From Murimonas intestini (GTDB lineage Bacteria > Bacillota > Clostridia > Lachnospirales > Lachnospiraceae): a DNA stretch of 64,000 nucleotides. Positions 44,744 to 53,267 of this stretch are shown one piece after another. Location: positions 62,001 to 126,000 of the forward strand of contig NZ_JANKBI010000016.1 in assembly GCF_024622195.1 (NCBI RefSeq), read 5' to 3'. Position numbers and translations under genes: made by a program. The notes under the pieces are model-generated. The model saw only the letters and a program-made list of their open reading frames with translations. It ran no database searches and was not told the origin of the DNA. Numbering within the stretch: the first letter of the stretch is position 1; every line of letters starts with the position of its first letter.

Positions 44744-45541
44744 TCACAACCCAGAAACGTTATCTTTACTTGATTTACGTTTTTCCGCTTCATTGGCGAT
44801 AGCTTCATTATCGAGAGCGACCTGCATTTCATCAAGGCGCTCATCTGCATCTGAGACCATATACCCAAGTGTAACATATGTGTAATCCTCATTTTTTGCA
44901 CCAATGAGGAGGCGTATTTGGTTATCTGATGAATCATGCCAGGTAGTAGTTGAAAAATAATCATCTTCTGTATTACTGGTTCCAGTACCATATAAAGAAG
45001 AAAGCTTCTGAAGCAAATCGTTATAGACCGCTTCCACATCTACATAATCATTAGAATCAAAAGTATACCACCCGAAATAGAATTGTGCATTGTCCTCTGA
45101 TTTATCAATTATACCGTTTTCGTCAATACTGTATATATAGCAAGCACAGGTATCACTTACATCGTAACCAGCAACATTAATTCCAGAGTATCGTCCAACA
45201 ATTCCGCCACCATCAACACGGTCAGTACCAGAGATTATATTAGTATAGTTTATTCCGTCCATCCTGAGAATGTTGTCTTTAAATACAGCTGTTTGTATTT
45301 TGGCTCCTCCATCTGTAAGAATTTTTTCCGTTTCTTTTTTAGTTGAATACCATGGAATATTTCTGAAGAAAAACTGCGTTTCTTTCGTTTCAGTAGCATC
45401 CACTTCAGTAGTATCCGCTTCAGTAGCATAAACTGGCATTGAACTTGTAATAAATGTAACAGGTGTTAATGTCAAGATGGTACTGGCCAATAGAACAGTA
45501 CTTTTGGTGCGTGAGGGGGTAAATAAATGTTTAAGTTTCAT
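44744..45541 (-). CDS. Secreted hypothetical protein
   Basis: 265 residues. Signal peptide: basic start MKLKHLFTPSRTKS, hydrophobic core, likely cut after PVYA-TE. A short acidic stretch with repeated ATE/TEV follows, then an alpha/beta domain (FFFRNIPWYSTKKETEKIL; FYFGWYTFDSNDYVDVEAVYND in two parts) and a charged C-terminus. I do not recognise the family. AAAGGAGTGTATTGTT precedes the ATG. A gene fragment lies directly upstream on the same strand. Confidence 0.75.
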   Translation of the reverse strand: MKLKHLFTPSRTKSTVLLASTILTLTPVTFITSSMPVYATEADTTEVDATETKETQFFFRNIPWYSTKKETEKILTDGGAKIQTAVFKDNILRMDGINYTNIISGTDRVDGGGIVGRYSGINVAGYDVSDTCACYIYSIDENGIIDKSEDNAQFYFGWYTFDSNDYVDVEAVYNDLLQKLSSLYGTGTSNTEDDYFSTTTWHDSSDNQIRLLIGAKNEDYTYVTLGYMVSDADERLDEMQVALDNEAIANEAEKRKSSKDNVSGL

Positions 45542-45567
45542 AACAATACACTCCTTTATGTTATTTA

Positions 45568-45762
45568 TTATTTTTTTATCACAGCAGCTTTTGGCAAGAG
45601 GTTTAAAAAGAGATTTATATTATCCTGTTCTTCAGTGATATAATTCCAGAGTATACTTCCATCATTTGTTGTAAAGGTGAATGTTAGTTGCGTGTAAGAC
45701 ATAGCAACTGAATTAGCTGCAACAAATTGATTGAAATATTTTAGCGCAGCCGCAAAATCCTT
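45568..45762 (-). pseudogene. Gene fragment upstream of the secreted protein gene
   Basis: 64 open codons on the minus strand that begin right after a stop (AAG GAT TTT...). The product KDFAAALKYFNQFVAANSVA then MSYTQLTFTFTTNDGSILWN looks like real protein and ends IKK, 27 bases before the next start. The earliest ATG would leave 44 residues without a ribosome site. Most likely the 3' end of a truncated neighbour gene. Confidence 0.5.
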
Positions 45763-46057
45763 TTATCTGATTATACAACAAATAGTTATAAAACAAAAGT
45801 CTTCCGAAGGAAGATTCCCCCAGATTAAAATTGCCCGCTTTTAGTGGGTACAATGAATGGATCCAGGGTCAGATAGATTCCTGTGGGTACAGTTAAGCAG
45901 TTTAAGGAACATGGCAGTGGCCTTTTCATCGGAATACCTGGCGGCGCAGGTTGGATAAAACTTAGAATGACAGATAAATCAAATTGAATGATCTCATAAT
46001 GGTCTTTTAATATTTTCTGGATAACGTTCATGAGAATATTATGTAACAAAAATCGGC
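45763..46057. other. Gap with no gene I can support
   Basis: Contains a GTCTTCC-GAA-GGAAGATTC hairpin-like stretch near 45798-45817 and an 84-codon minus-strand frame (45825-46079) without ribosome site or recognisable protein features. Possibly decayed mobile DNA. Confidence 0.4.
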
Positions 46058-46092
46058 AAAAGAAAAGTCTGCCCCTCATGAGTGAGGGGCAG
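46058..46092 (-). terminator. Terminator downstream of toxin-antitoxin pair
   Basis: CTGCCCCTCA / TGAGGGGCAG perfect 10-bp stem (46069-46092). On the minus strand a T-rich tract (CTTTTCTTTT) follows. It would end transcripts from the toxin gene at 46361. Confidence 0.7.
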
Positions 46093-46332
46093 GGGAGTTG
46101 AGATGCCGGAGCATTTTTAATTTAAATATTTTATTGTAGCTTATAATGTCAAAATAATATCACGGTCTCAAAAATGGATCAAAGAATCCAGTATTTAAAC
46201 GGCTTCCGGGGATTTTCATTATTATTCGAATTCGGTGTTCTTTGTTATCTCTAACTATATTTGTTTAAGCTTTGTGCAGATACACGCCCTTTTTACTTCA
46301 ATTACATCATTTATTCTGGTTTACTGATTTTC

Positions 46333-46343
46333 TGTTGCCAATA
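46333..46343. repeat. Left inverted repeat flanking the toxin-antitoxin pair
   Basis: TGTTGCCAATA here; the reverse complement TATTGGCAACA is at 47003-47013. Similarity extends into TTTT(C/T)TGTTGCCAATA. The two lie just outside the toxin and antitoxin genes. Confidence 0.4.
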
Positions 46344-46360
46344 TGTTGCCAGAAACCTTG

Positions 46361-46642
46361 TTACATATCGATTAAATCAGAATGGCTTCCAGTGTCAACT
46401 AAAGTCAAAGTTAGAATATCATGTTCAATTAAATAAATTAAAAGCCAATCTGGTTGGATATGACATTCCCTAAATCCTGTGTACCTTCCTTTTAGTTCAT
46501 GATCCCTGTACTTATCATCCAATGAAAGTCCATGAATCAATTTGTCTACTACGGTATCCAGTAATTCTATATCTAATCCTCGTTTCTTCGCTCGTTTTAA
46601 GCCCTTTTTAAACTTACCAGTTAGTACTAATTGATAGGTCAT
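46361..46642 (-). CDS. YafQ-family toxin
   Basis: 93 residues, RelE/ParE superfamily ribosome-dependent mRNA endonuclease of the YafQ branch. LVLTGKFKKGLKRAKKRG at the start and the end LVDTGSHSDLIDM, with the conserved His of the TGSHSDLF-type motif, support this; WLLIYLIEHDIL is the core strand. It overlaps the antitoxin stop by four bases, the standard order with antitoxin first. Confidence 0.93.
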   Translation of the reverse strand: MTYQLVLTGKFKKGLKRAKKRGLDIELLDTVVDKLIHGLSLDDKYRDHELKGRYTGFRECHIQPDWLLIYLIEHDILTLTLVDTGSHSDLIDM

Positions 46643-46911
46643 AATTCCATATCCTTTAAAGCTTCGGAAAAACTATTATATTTCTTAGTGTCCGGATCTC
46701 GATTAATTTTTTTAGCTTCTTCCATCGCCTCTATAACTTCTGGTTTATATTTGGGAAGTTCTACATTAAAAGGCAAACCACCTCTTAATACACACTGCCT
46801 TAAAAACATATTTGTAGCACTCGATAAATCTGTTCCTAATTGTCCAAATAACTCTATTGCTTGTTTTTTTAACTCTTCATCAATCCTAATTTGTGTTGGT
46901 ACTGTTGCCAT
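46639..46911 (-). CDS. RelB/DinJ-family antitoxin
   Basis: 90 residues from the ATG at 46911 (GGAAGG eight bases upstream); two start codons slightly upstream (46917, 46920) crowd the ribosome site. The ribbon-helix-helix MATVPTQIRIDEELKKQA is typical of DinJ; the acidic tail wraps the toxin. It neutralises YafQ and represses the operon. An A/T-rich promoter region lies between here and 47003. Confidence 0.92.
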   Translation of the reverse strand: MATVPTQIRIDEELKKQAIELFGQLGTDLSSATNMFLRQCVLRGGLPFNVELPKYKPEVIEAMEEAKKINRDPDTKKYNSFSEALKDMEL

Positions 46912-47002
46912 AATCATCACCTTCCTTTAGTACTATTGTACCAGTTTCGGTTTACATCGTCAATCGTTTGTAATATTTTAATGAATATAATGTTTATTAT
47001 AT

Positions 47003-47013
47003 TATTGGCAACA
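47003..47013. repeat. Right inverted repeat flanking the toxin-antitoxin pair
   Basis: TATTGGCAACA, the reverse complement of 46333-46343. Confidence 0.4.
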
Positions 47014-47111
47014 AAAAATGCTCCTATTATGACCATTTGTATATAATACAAGAAATGGCAGATACTCAAAATAAATACCTGCCATTCAGAATAATATATG
47101 CAAAAATAATT

Positions 47112-48653
47112 TTACTCGAATTCTATCGTAGCCGGAGGCTTCCCCGTACAATCATACAGTACACGGTTGACACCCTTTACCTCATTTACGATTCTGCTGG
47201 CCACCAGATGCAGTACATCCCATGGAATAGGGGCAGCTTCTGCTGTCATGAAGTCAGAAGTGCTGACAGCGCGAAGGACTACGGCATAGTCGTAAGTCCT
47301 TTCATCGCCCATGACACCTACGGATCTCATGTTGGAGAGTGCGGCGAAGTACTGGCCCAGCGTCTTATCTACGCCGGCTTTTGCTATCTCTTCCCTGTAG
47401 ATGGCGTCTGCATCCTGTACAATGCGGACCTTCTCGGCAGTGACATCACCGATGATACGTATTCCCAGGCCCGGGCCGGGGAACGGCTGGCGGAATACAA
47501 GATATTCAGGAATACCAAGTTCGAGTCCCACCTTACGTACCTCGTCTTTAAAGAGAAGGCGGAGAGGCTCGATAATTTCCTTGAAATCCACATAGTCGGG
47601 CAGCCCTCCCACATTGTGGTGGGATTTGATGACTGCGGATTTACCAAGGCCGCTCTCGATTACATCCGGGTAGATTGTCCCCTGAACCAGGAAATCTACA
47701 GACCCGATTTTTTGAGCTTCCTCCTCAAATACGCGGATGAATTCTTCACCGATGATCTTACGTTTCTGTTCCGGCTCCTCGATGCCGGCCAGCTTACTGT
47801 AGAAGCGCTCCTGGGCATTTATCCTGATAAAGTTTAATTCGTATGAGCCTTTGGGGCCAAAGACTTCCTCCACCTCGTCACCCTCGTTTTTCCGGAGCAG
47901 GCCGTGGTCTACGAATACACATGTGAGCTGTTTGCCGATTGCCTTAGAGAGCATAACTGCAGCGACTGAGGAATCCACACCGCCGGAGAGAGCACAGAGG
48001 ACTTTTCCATTTCCAATCTTTTCACGCAGTTCCCTGATCGTCGTCTCTGCAAAGGAAGCCATTTTCCAGTCACCTGTGCAGCCGCAGACATTATATACAA
48101 AGTTGGAGAGCATCTTCATGCCTTCCTGGGTATGCATCACTTCCGGGTGGAACTGGACTGCATAGAGTTTTTTGTCAGTGCATTCCATAGCCGCCACAGG
48201 GCAGACTGGTGTGTGTGCAGTGACTGTGAAGCCTTCGGGAGCTGATTCGATATAGTCAGTGTGGCTCATCCAGCAGATCGTTTTCTTAGAGATGCCTTCG
48301 AAAATACAGCTTCCTTCTTCGATATCCACCTCTGTTTTTCCATATTCACTGACAGGCGCTGTTGCCACACTGCCCCCAAGCAGATGTGACATGAGCTGGG
48401 AACCATAACAGATACCCAGGATGGGGATTCCCATTTCAAAGATCTCTTTAGAACATGTTGGTGAATCTTCTTTATATACGCTGTTGGGACCGCCGGTAAA
48501 AATGATTCCCTTAGGGTTCATCGCTTTGATGGCATCGAGACTCATACTGTGGGGATGTACCTCACAATATACATTACATTCTCTGACGCGCCTTGCTATC
48601 AGCTGATTATATTGTCCTCCGAAGTCGAGGACTATGACCATTTCTTTGTTCAC
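47112..48653 (-). CDS. guaA: GMP synthase (glutamine-hydrolysing)
   Basis: 513 residues, full length. It converts XMP to GMP using glutamine and ATP, in the cytosol. The class I amidotransferase domain has the catalytic Cys82 in GICYGSQL and FHPEV; the ATP-pyrophosphatase P-loop is ALSGGVDSSV; the C-terminal dimer domain ends DCTGKPPATIEFE. The start is GTG at 48653 with TAGGAGGAACGTCT upstream. It has its own promoter at 48706-48734. A second GMP-synthase-like gene begins at 63799. Confidence 0.97.
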   Translation of the reverse strand: MNKEMVIVLDFGGQYNQLIARRVRECNVYCEVHPHSMSLDAIKAMNPKGIIFTGGPNSVYKEDSPTCSKEIFEMGIPILGICYGSQLMSHLLGGSVATAPVSEYGKTEVDIEEGSCIFEGISKKTICWMSHTDYIESAPEGFTVTAHTPVCPVAAMECTDKKLYAVQFHPEVMHTQEGMKMLSNFVYNVCGCTGDWKMASFAETTIRELREKIGNGKVLCALSGGVDSSVAAVMLSKAIGKQLTCVFVDHGLLRKNEGDEVEEVFGPKGSYELNFIRINAQERFYSKLAGIEEPEQKRKIIGEEFIRVFEEEAQKIGSVDFLVQGTIYPDVIESGLGKSAVIKSHHNVGGLPDYVDFKEIIEPLRLLFKDEVRKVGLELGIPEYLVFRQPFPGPGLGIRIIGDVTAEKVRIVQDADAIYREEIAKAGVDKTLGQYFAALSNMRSVGVMGDERTYDYAVVLRAVSTSDFMTAEAAPIPWDVLHLVASRIVNEVKGVNRVLYDCTGKPPATIEFE

Positions 48654-48705
48654 AGACGTTCCTCCTATAGTGTTAACAAATTAAAATTTATTTTTTACTT
48701 CACCT

Positions 48706-48734
48706 ATTATAATGGAGCAGAGTTTGTTTTACAA
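48706..48734 (-). promoter_or_regulatory. guaA promoter
   Basis: Minus strand TTGTAA (48734-48729), 17-base spacer, TATAAT (48711-48706). The leader is about 50 bases, too short for a purine riboswitch. Confidence 0.8.
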
Positions 48735-48878
48735 GATATTATTTTTTAAACACAGCCTGACAGGAAATTCTGGCTATTAAGGCAGCTGTTTGATAGAATA
48801 GGATTATATAGACAGGATGGCAGTAAACAGCGGATTTTATACCAGATCATAGTTCTGGTGTATACAGGGGGGATGACA

Positions 48879-49805
48879 GTGAAGTCAGCGGAATGGTATT
48901 TGAACAACTATAAAACAGAAGAACTTCTTGCGGCATTTGACAGGCAGGATGTCTGTGTCAGCTACAGCGGCAATTACAGGAGGAGCGTACTTTCGCAGGT
49001 ACACAATTCTTGTGAGCTGTTGTTTGTGGAAAAGGGGAGGGCTGAGTATCAGGTTAATGATGAGGTATATCAGGTAGAGCAAAATACTGTTCTTATTATC
49101 GGCGCCACAGACAGGCACAGGTTTACTTTTACTGAAGTTCCCTACATCAGATACGGTCTGACGGTGATGCCTTCGTTTTTGCAGTCTCTGCCGATCATAA
49201 ATGGATACATGAATGTATACAGGACACAGAGTCTGAGAAACCATCATAAACTCATTGGCATTGATGATGTGATTTTTGGAAGAATGATCCAGATACTCTG
49301 GCAGCTGAGAGAGGAGACGCAGGAGACAGGGGCGGGAAGAGGAGATATGGTATATGCCCTTATGCTGGAGCTGACTGTCATACTGAAACGTCTGTTAAAC
49401 CTGGAGAGCCAGAATACAAGCGAGGCCTACAAGTCTATGAATGAGATCAAAAATCATATTGACCTCTGCTATGGCGGAGACCTGAGTCTGGGAGAGCTGA
49501 GCAGAAGATTTTTTCTCCAGCCCAACACTATCAGTAAGAATTTCCGGAAGGTCTGGGGGAAAAATATAAACCAGTATATAAATTCCGTCCGCATCACTAA
49601 TGCGGTCCGCATTCTGGAGTCGGAGGAGATCGGCATCACGGAGCTCTCAGAAATGGTGGGCTATTCTAATGTAAATACATTCCTTCGGCAGTTCAGGGAG
49701 AAGATGGACGTCTCACCTCTTCAGTATAAGAAGAGGATGAAGCAGGCAATGGCGGATATAGACACACGTCAGTTGTTTGAGAATGAAGATACTGTTGAGA
49801 GATAA
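48879..49805 (+). CDS. AraC-family regulator, tandem copy 1
   Basis: 308 residues. I chose GTG 48879: it has AGGGGGG six bases upstream, and the product then aligns from residue 1 with the next gene (YLNNYKTEELLAAF against FLNSYNEEDHFIAL). N-terminal cupin-like sensing domain (VHNSCELLFVEKGRAEYQV), C-terminal AraC HTH pair (LSLGELSRRFFLQPNTISKNF; ITELSEMVGYSNVNTFLRQF). Probably an activator of the transporter operon at 50964. Confidence 0.92.
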   Translation: MKSAEWYLNNYKTEELLAAFDRQDVCVSYSGNYRRSVLSQVHNSCELLFVEKGRAEYQVNDEVYQVEQNTVLIIGATDRHRFTFTEVPYIRYGLTVMPSFLQSLPIINGYMNVYRTQSLRNHHKLIGIDDVIFGRMIQILWQLREETQETGAGRGDMVYALMLELTVILKRLLNLESQNTSEAYKSMNEIKNHIDLCYGGDLSLGELSRRFFLQPNTISKNFRKVWGKNINQYINSVRITNAVRILESEEIGITELSEMVGYSNVNTFLRQFREKMDVSPLQYKKRMKQAMADIDTRQLFENEDTVER

Positions 49806-49820
49806 GGAAGGGGTGAAGGT

Positions 49821-50723
49821 ATGCAGGATACAAAGAAGTTTTTAAATTCTTATAATGAGGAGGATCATTTTATAGCCCTGAATAACCAGAATGTATATGT
49901 GAGCTATTCAGGCGATTATTCAGAAAATCCCATCTATCATGTCCACAATTCCTGCGAGCTCCTTTTTATAGAGGAGGGGGAGGCAGAGTACAGAATTGGG
50001 AAAAATTACTATCATATTGGGAAGAATGATGTACTGGTAGTGGGAGGCACAGACCCCCATTCCAGAAAATTTACAAAAGTTCCATGTCTGCGGTACGGAC
50101 TGGCAGTTATTCCGGCTTTTATGCAGTCGCTCCCTATAATTAACGGGTATATGAATGTATACAGGACACAGAGCCAGGAAGACGCCCTGAAGCTGAAGAA
50201 TATAGATGACGCTGTATTTAAGAGGATGATAGGCATTATATGGCAGCTTCGGGATGAGACTGCTGGCGATGAGGAAGGGAGAGGGGACATGGTGTATGCC
50301 CTGCTGCTGGAGCTGACGATCGCTCTGAAGCGTCTTCTTAACCTGGAAAGGCAGGATGTGAGCGGGACATACAAAATCATGAGTGATATTAAGAGCTACA
50401 TAGATTTTCATTATTCTGAGGAGCTGAGCCTGAACGCCCTGAGCAGCCTTTTCTATCTGCAGCCCAATACTATAAGTAAAAACTTCAGCAAAGTCTTTGG
50501 GAAAAATGTAAACGCCTATATTAATTCAGTGCGTGTAACAAATGCAGTGAGGATTCTGGAAAAATCTAATGTCAGCATTACGAGTCTTTCAGAGATGGTG
50601 GGATATACCAGCGTCAACACATTCCTGCGCCAGTTTCGGGAAAAGATGAATGTTTCTCCGCTTCAGTATAAAAAAAGATTTGAACAGTATCTGGCTGATT
50701 CAGACAGCAGGCGCCAGTTTTAA
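49821..50723 (+). CDS. AraC-family regulator, tandem copy 2
   Basis: 300 residues, closely similar to the previous gene along its length (QSLPIINGYMNVYRTQS shared). Cupin-like domain then AraC HTH pair. GAAGGGGTGAAGGT precedes the ATG. The two probably arose by tandem duplication and may form dimers or respond to different effectors. Directly upstream of the operon at 50964. Confidence 0.93.
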   Translation: MQDTKKFLNSYNEEDHFIALNNQNVYVSYSGDYSENPIYHVHNSCELLFIEEGEAEYRIGKNYYHIGKNDVLVVGGTDPHSRKFTKVPCLRYGLAVIPAFMQSLPIINGYMNVYRTQSQEDALKLKNIDDAVFKRMIGIIWQLRDETAGDEEGRGDMVYALLLELTIALKRLLNLERQDVSGTYKIMSDIKSYIDFHYSEELSLNALSSLFYLQPNTISKNFSKVFGKNVNAYINSVRVTNAVRILEKSNVSITSLSEMVGYTSVNTFLRQFREKMNVSPLQYKKRFEQYLADSDSRRQF

Positions 50724-50782
50724 AGTTACAATAATTGTGTATATAATATCTATTACATAATCATTTTTGACAGCCCTATCAA

Positions 50783-50841
50783 AAAAATGGTGATTTTCGT
50801 TAGAAAAATGGTGAGAAAAATCATAGAGCCGGTGTTATACT
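50783..50841 (+). promoter_or_regulatory. AraC-type operator and promoter of the transporter operon
   Basis: AAAAATGGTGA at 50783-50793 and again at 50804-50814, exactly 21 bp apart (two helical turns). An extended -10 TGTTATACT (50833-50841) follows with no good -35; the second repeat touches the -35 region. This is the usual layout for activation by AraC-family proteins, and two such regulators are encoded just upstream. Confidence 0.7.
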
Positions 50842-50963
50842 AAAGTCACCAAGTTGAACAACAGAAAAAAATCAAAACCAAAAATGCTGCAGCAAATTTC
50901 TTGGTAAAACATGTAAAAAGGTCTGTTGTTTGTGAATAATGATGATATTAGGAGGGCTTAAAA

Positions 50964-52262
50964 ATGTTGAAAAAGAGTTTGGCTGTTGCGTTAGCAAGTG
51001 TTATGGCTGTTTCTGTTCTGCCTATGGGTGTAATGGCGGCAGATAATGGTGATAAAGTAAATGTAACGATCATGTGTGCGTATGCCAGTGAAGATCCCCA
51101 TGGACAGTATGTATACCAGTATGCAGATGATTTTATGAAGGAAAATCCGAACATAAATATTGAAGTACAGGCAATCAGCAGCAATGATATTTATACGAAG
51201 CTGGCAGCTATGGTGACATCACCGGATGACCTGCCCACCATGTTCTTTACAAGCGTGGATCAGGCGCCCACTCTGTATGACCTTGGGCTGATGGAAGATC
51301 TGAGCGGCTATCTGGATGAAGAGACCTTATCTATGTTTGCGGAGGGAATTACAGAAGCCTGTACACTGGACGGATCCCTTGCATTTTACCCGATTGATGT
51401 GCAGCCGTCTGCTATGCTTTACAGGACGGACCGTTTTAAAGAAGCAGGGCTTGAAGTTCCTACAACGTGGGATGAATTTCTGGAATGTGCCAAAGCGCTG
51501 ACAAAAGATTCAGATGGCGACGGCGAAGTAGACCAGTGGGGATTCTCTATGGTTGGCTCAAATAATAGTTCAGGACAGAGCCGTTTTATGTCTTACCTGT
51601 GGAGCACAGGCTGTAATATGATCAGCTATGATGAAGACGAAGAAGCATGGGTTCCTGATCTGGGAGATAATTTCAACGATTCTTTCGCATTCTGGACGGA
51701 CATGAATAATGAATACAAAGTAGTTCCTACAGGTATCACAGAAGTAGATTACGCTACAGCAGCCAATTACTTCGCAATGGGGTATACAAGCATGATGCTT
51801 TCAGGAAGTAATGCTATTGGCGTGGCTTACGCCAGCAACCCGGATCTGAAAGGAAATATCGGTTCCTTCCCTATTCCAGGAGGACATCCTGGCACAATGC
51901 TCAATGCTGAAGGCTACGCGCTCTGCAGCTATGCCTCTGATGAAGAGAAGGCAGCAGCAGTTGACTTCCTGAAATTCTTCAGTACACATGATAAGGACCT
52001 TAAGTTCTGGCAGTCCAGCGGAAAGATCCCGTCTACAATTGAAGGCCAGAAAGCAGAATACATCACAGGCGATGATTATAAAGGATATCTGGATACTATT
52101 AAGGCCGGATGCATTCCGCCTATGAACTTTGCAGGTATCAGCGGATTAAAGAGTATTCTCGGAGATGCATATTCTGCAGTATTCAGCGGTGAGAAAACAA
52201 ATGATGCGGCAGTGGAAGACTTCAAGGCAGCTCTGGATGAGCTCCTGGAAGACTATAACTAA
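50964..52262 (+). CDS. ABC transporter solute-binding protein
   Basis: 432 residues, exported: signal peptide MLKKSLAVALASVMAVSVLP, cleaved near VMAA-DN. SBP family 1. A DSDGDGEVDQWGF loop resembles a calcium-binding site seen in related binding proteins. GGAGGGCTTAAAA lies before the ATG. It is first gene of an operon with two permeases and four catabolic genes, so its ligand is probably the substrate of that pathway. A terminator-like hairpin follows. Confidence 0.92.
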   Translation: MLKKSLAVALASVMAVSVLPMGVMAADNGDKVNVTIMCAYASEDPHGQYVYQYADDFMKENPNINIEVQAISSNDIYTKLAAMVTSPDDLPTMFFTSVDQAPTLYDLGLMEDLSGYLDEETLSMFAEGITEACTLDGSLAFYPIDVQPSAMLYRTDRFKEAGLEVPTTWDEFLECAKALTKDSDGDGEVDQWGFSMVGSNNSSGQSRFMSYLWSTGCNMISYDEDEEAWVPDLGDNFNDSFAFWTDMNNEYKVVPTGITEVDYATAANYFAMGYTSMMLSGSNAIGVAYASNPDLKGNIGSFPIPGGHPGTMLNAEGYALCSYASDEEKAAAVDFLKFFSTHDKDLKFWQSSGKIPSTIEGQKAEYITGDDYKGYLDTIKAGCIPPMNFAGISGLKSILGDAYSAVFSGEKTNDAAVEDFKAALDELLEDYN

Positions 52263-52298
52263 AAAATATTTATAACAAATAAATAATAAGCTGTGACG

Positions 52299-52336
52299 GG
52301 CTGAGGGAAGGGATTCGTTCCCCCCTCAGCCTTTTG
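52299..52336 (+). terminator. Intercistronic attenuator hairpin
   Basis: GGCTGAGGGAAGGG / CCCCCCTCAGCC around ATTCGTT, then TTTTG. It should reduce expression beyond the binding-protein gene. Confidence 0.8.
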
Positions 52337-52364
52337 CTATTCAATATAAGAGAGGTGTTCTGCT

Positions 52365-53267
52365 ATGGCTGCTGCAACCAAAGAAAAACCTGCGACTTCC
52401 CGGAAACTGAGGCGTTATCAGCTTGGGGGCTATCGCTTCATATCACCGGCTGTGATCATGATGGTGGCATTGATTATCTATCCTATGATATACGGAGTTT
52501 ATCTGAGTTTTTATAATACGAACCTTGTAAATAAGTGGAAATTTGTCGGACTGAAATATTATCTGCAGGCTTTCACTCAATCAGAATTTTACACTTCAGT
52601 CCTCCTCACATTCCTGTTCATGATTCTTGTAGTGGCAGGACATTTCATCATAGGCTTTATCCTGGCCTCTGTTCTGAATAAAAAATTTGTGGGACGAACA
52701 ATATTCAGGGTTATTTTCATGCTCCCATGGCTGTTTCCGGAGACTGTAATCGCCCTTCTGTTTACATGGATAATGAATCCAATGTACGGTGTCCTGAACA
52801 GTATCCTCAAGTCATTGGGGATAATCTCGTCAAATATATCCTGGCTGGGTTCAGCCCAGCTTGCATTTCCGTCCGTCGTGGCTGTCTGTATCTGGAAGGG
52901 GTATCCGCTTGTCATGACAATGATACTGTCAGGTCTTCAGGGGATTTCCAGTGACCTGTATGAGGCTGCCAGGATAGATGGGGCAAACAAATGGAAACAG
53001 TTTCTGAATGTAACAGTGCCGGGTCTGAAGCCTGTACTTACCACTACCATCATCCTGGACAGTGTATGGTGGTTCAAACAGTATACACTTGTATACACAA
53101 TGACAGGAGGCGGGCCGGGTACAGCCACAGACCTGATCAGCCTGAATATCTACGGCACTGCATTTAATGACCTGCGATTCGGTAAAGCCGCCGCCTGGGG
53201 GATTATCGTATTCGTCATCTGCTATTTAATCAGCAAAGTGTATAGGATGGTGTTGAAGGATGAGTAA
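52365..53267 (+). CDS. ABC transporter permease, MalF/UgpA type
   Basis: 300 residues, six helices, EAA loop YEAARIDGANKWKQFLNVTV. AGAGGTG lies before the ATG. Overlaps the next permease by eight bases. It imports the ligand of the 50964 protein, with an ATPase encoded elsewhere. Confidence 0.93.
   Translation: MAAATKEKPATSRKLRRYQLGGYRFISPAVIMMVALIIYPMIYGVYLSFYNTNLVNKWKFVGLKYYLQAFTQSEFYTSVLLTFLFMILVVAGHFIIGFILASVLNKKFVGRTIFRVIFMLPWLFPETVIALLFTWIMNPMYGVLNSILKSLGIISSNISWLGSAQLAFPSVVAVCIWKGYPLVMTMILSGLQGISSDLYEAARIDGANKWKQFLNVTVPGLKPVLTTTIILDSVWWFKQYTLVYTMTGGGPGTATDLISLNIYGTAFNDLRFGKAAAWGIIVFVICYLISKVYRMVLKDE

Noticed and set aside
45825..46079. 84-codon minus-strand frame
   Set aside because: No ribosome site, no recognisable family, and proline/leucine-rich composition typical of chance frames; noted only as a possible remnant.
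48654..48760. Purine riboswitch upstream of guaA
   Set aside because: The promoter is only about 50 bases from the start codon, leaving no room for an aptamer, and no aptamer core is visible.
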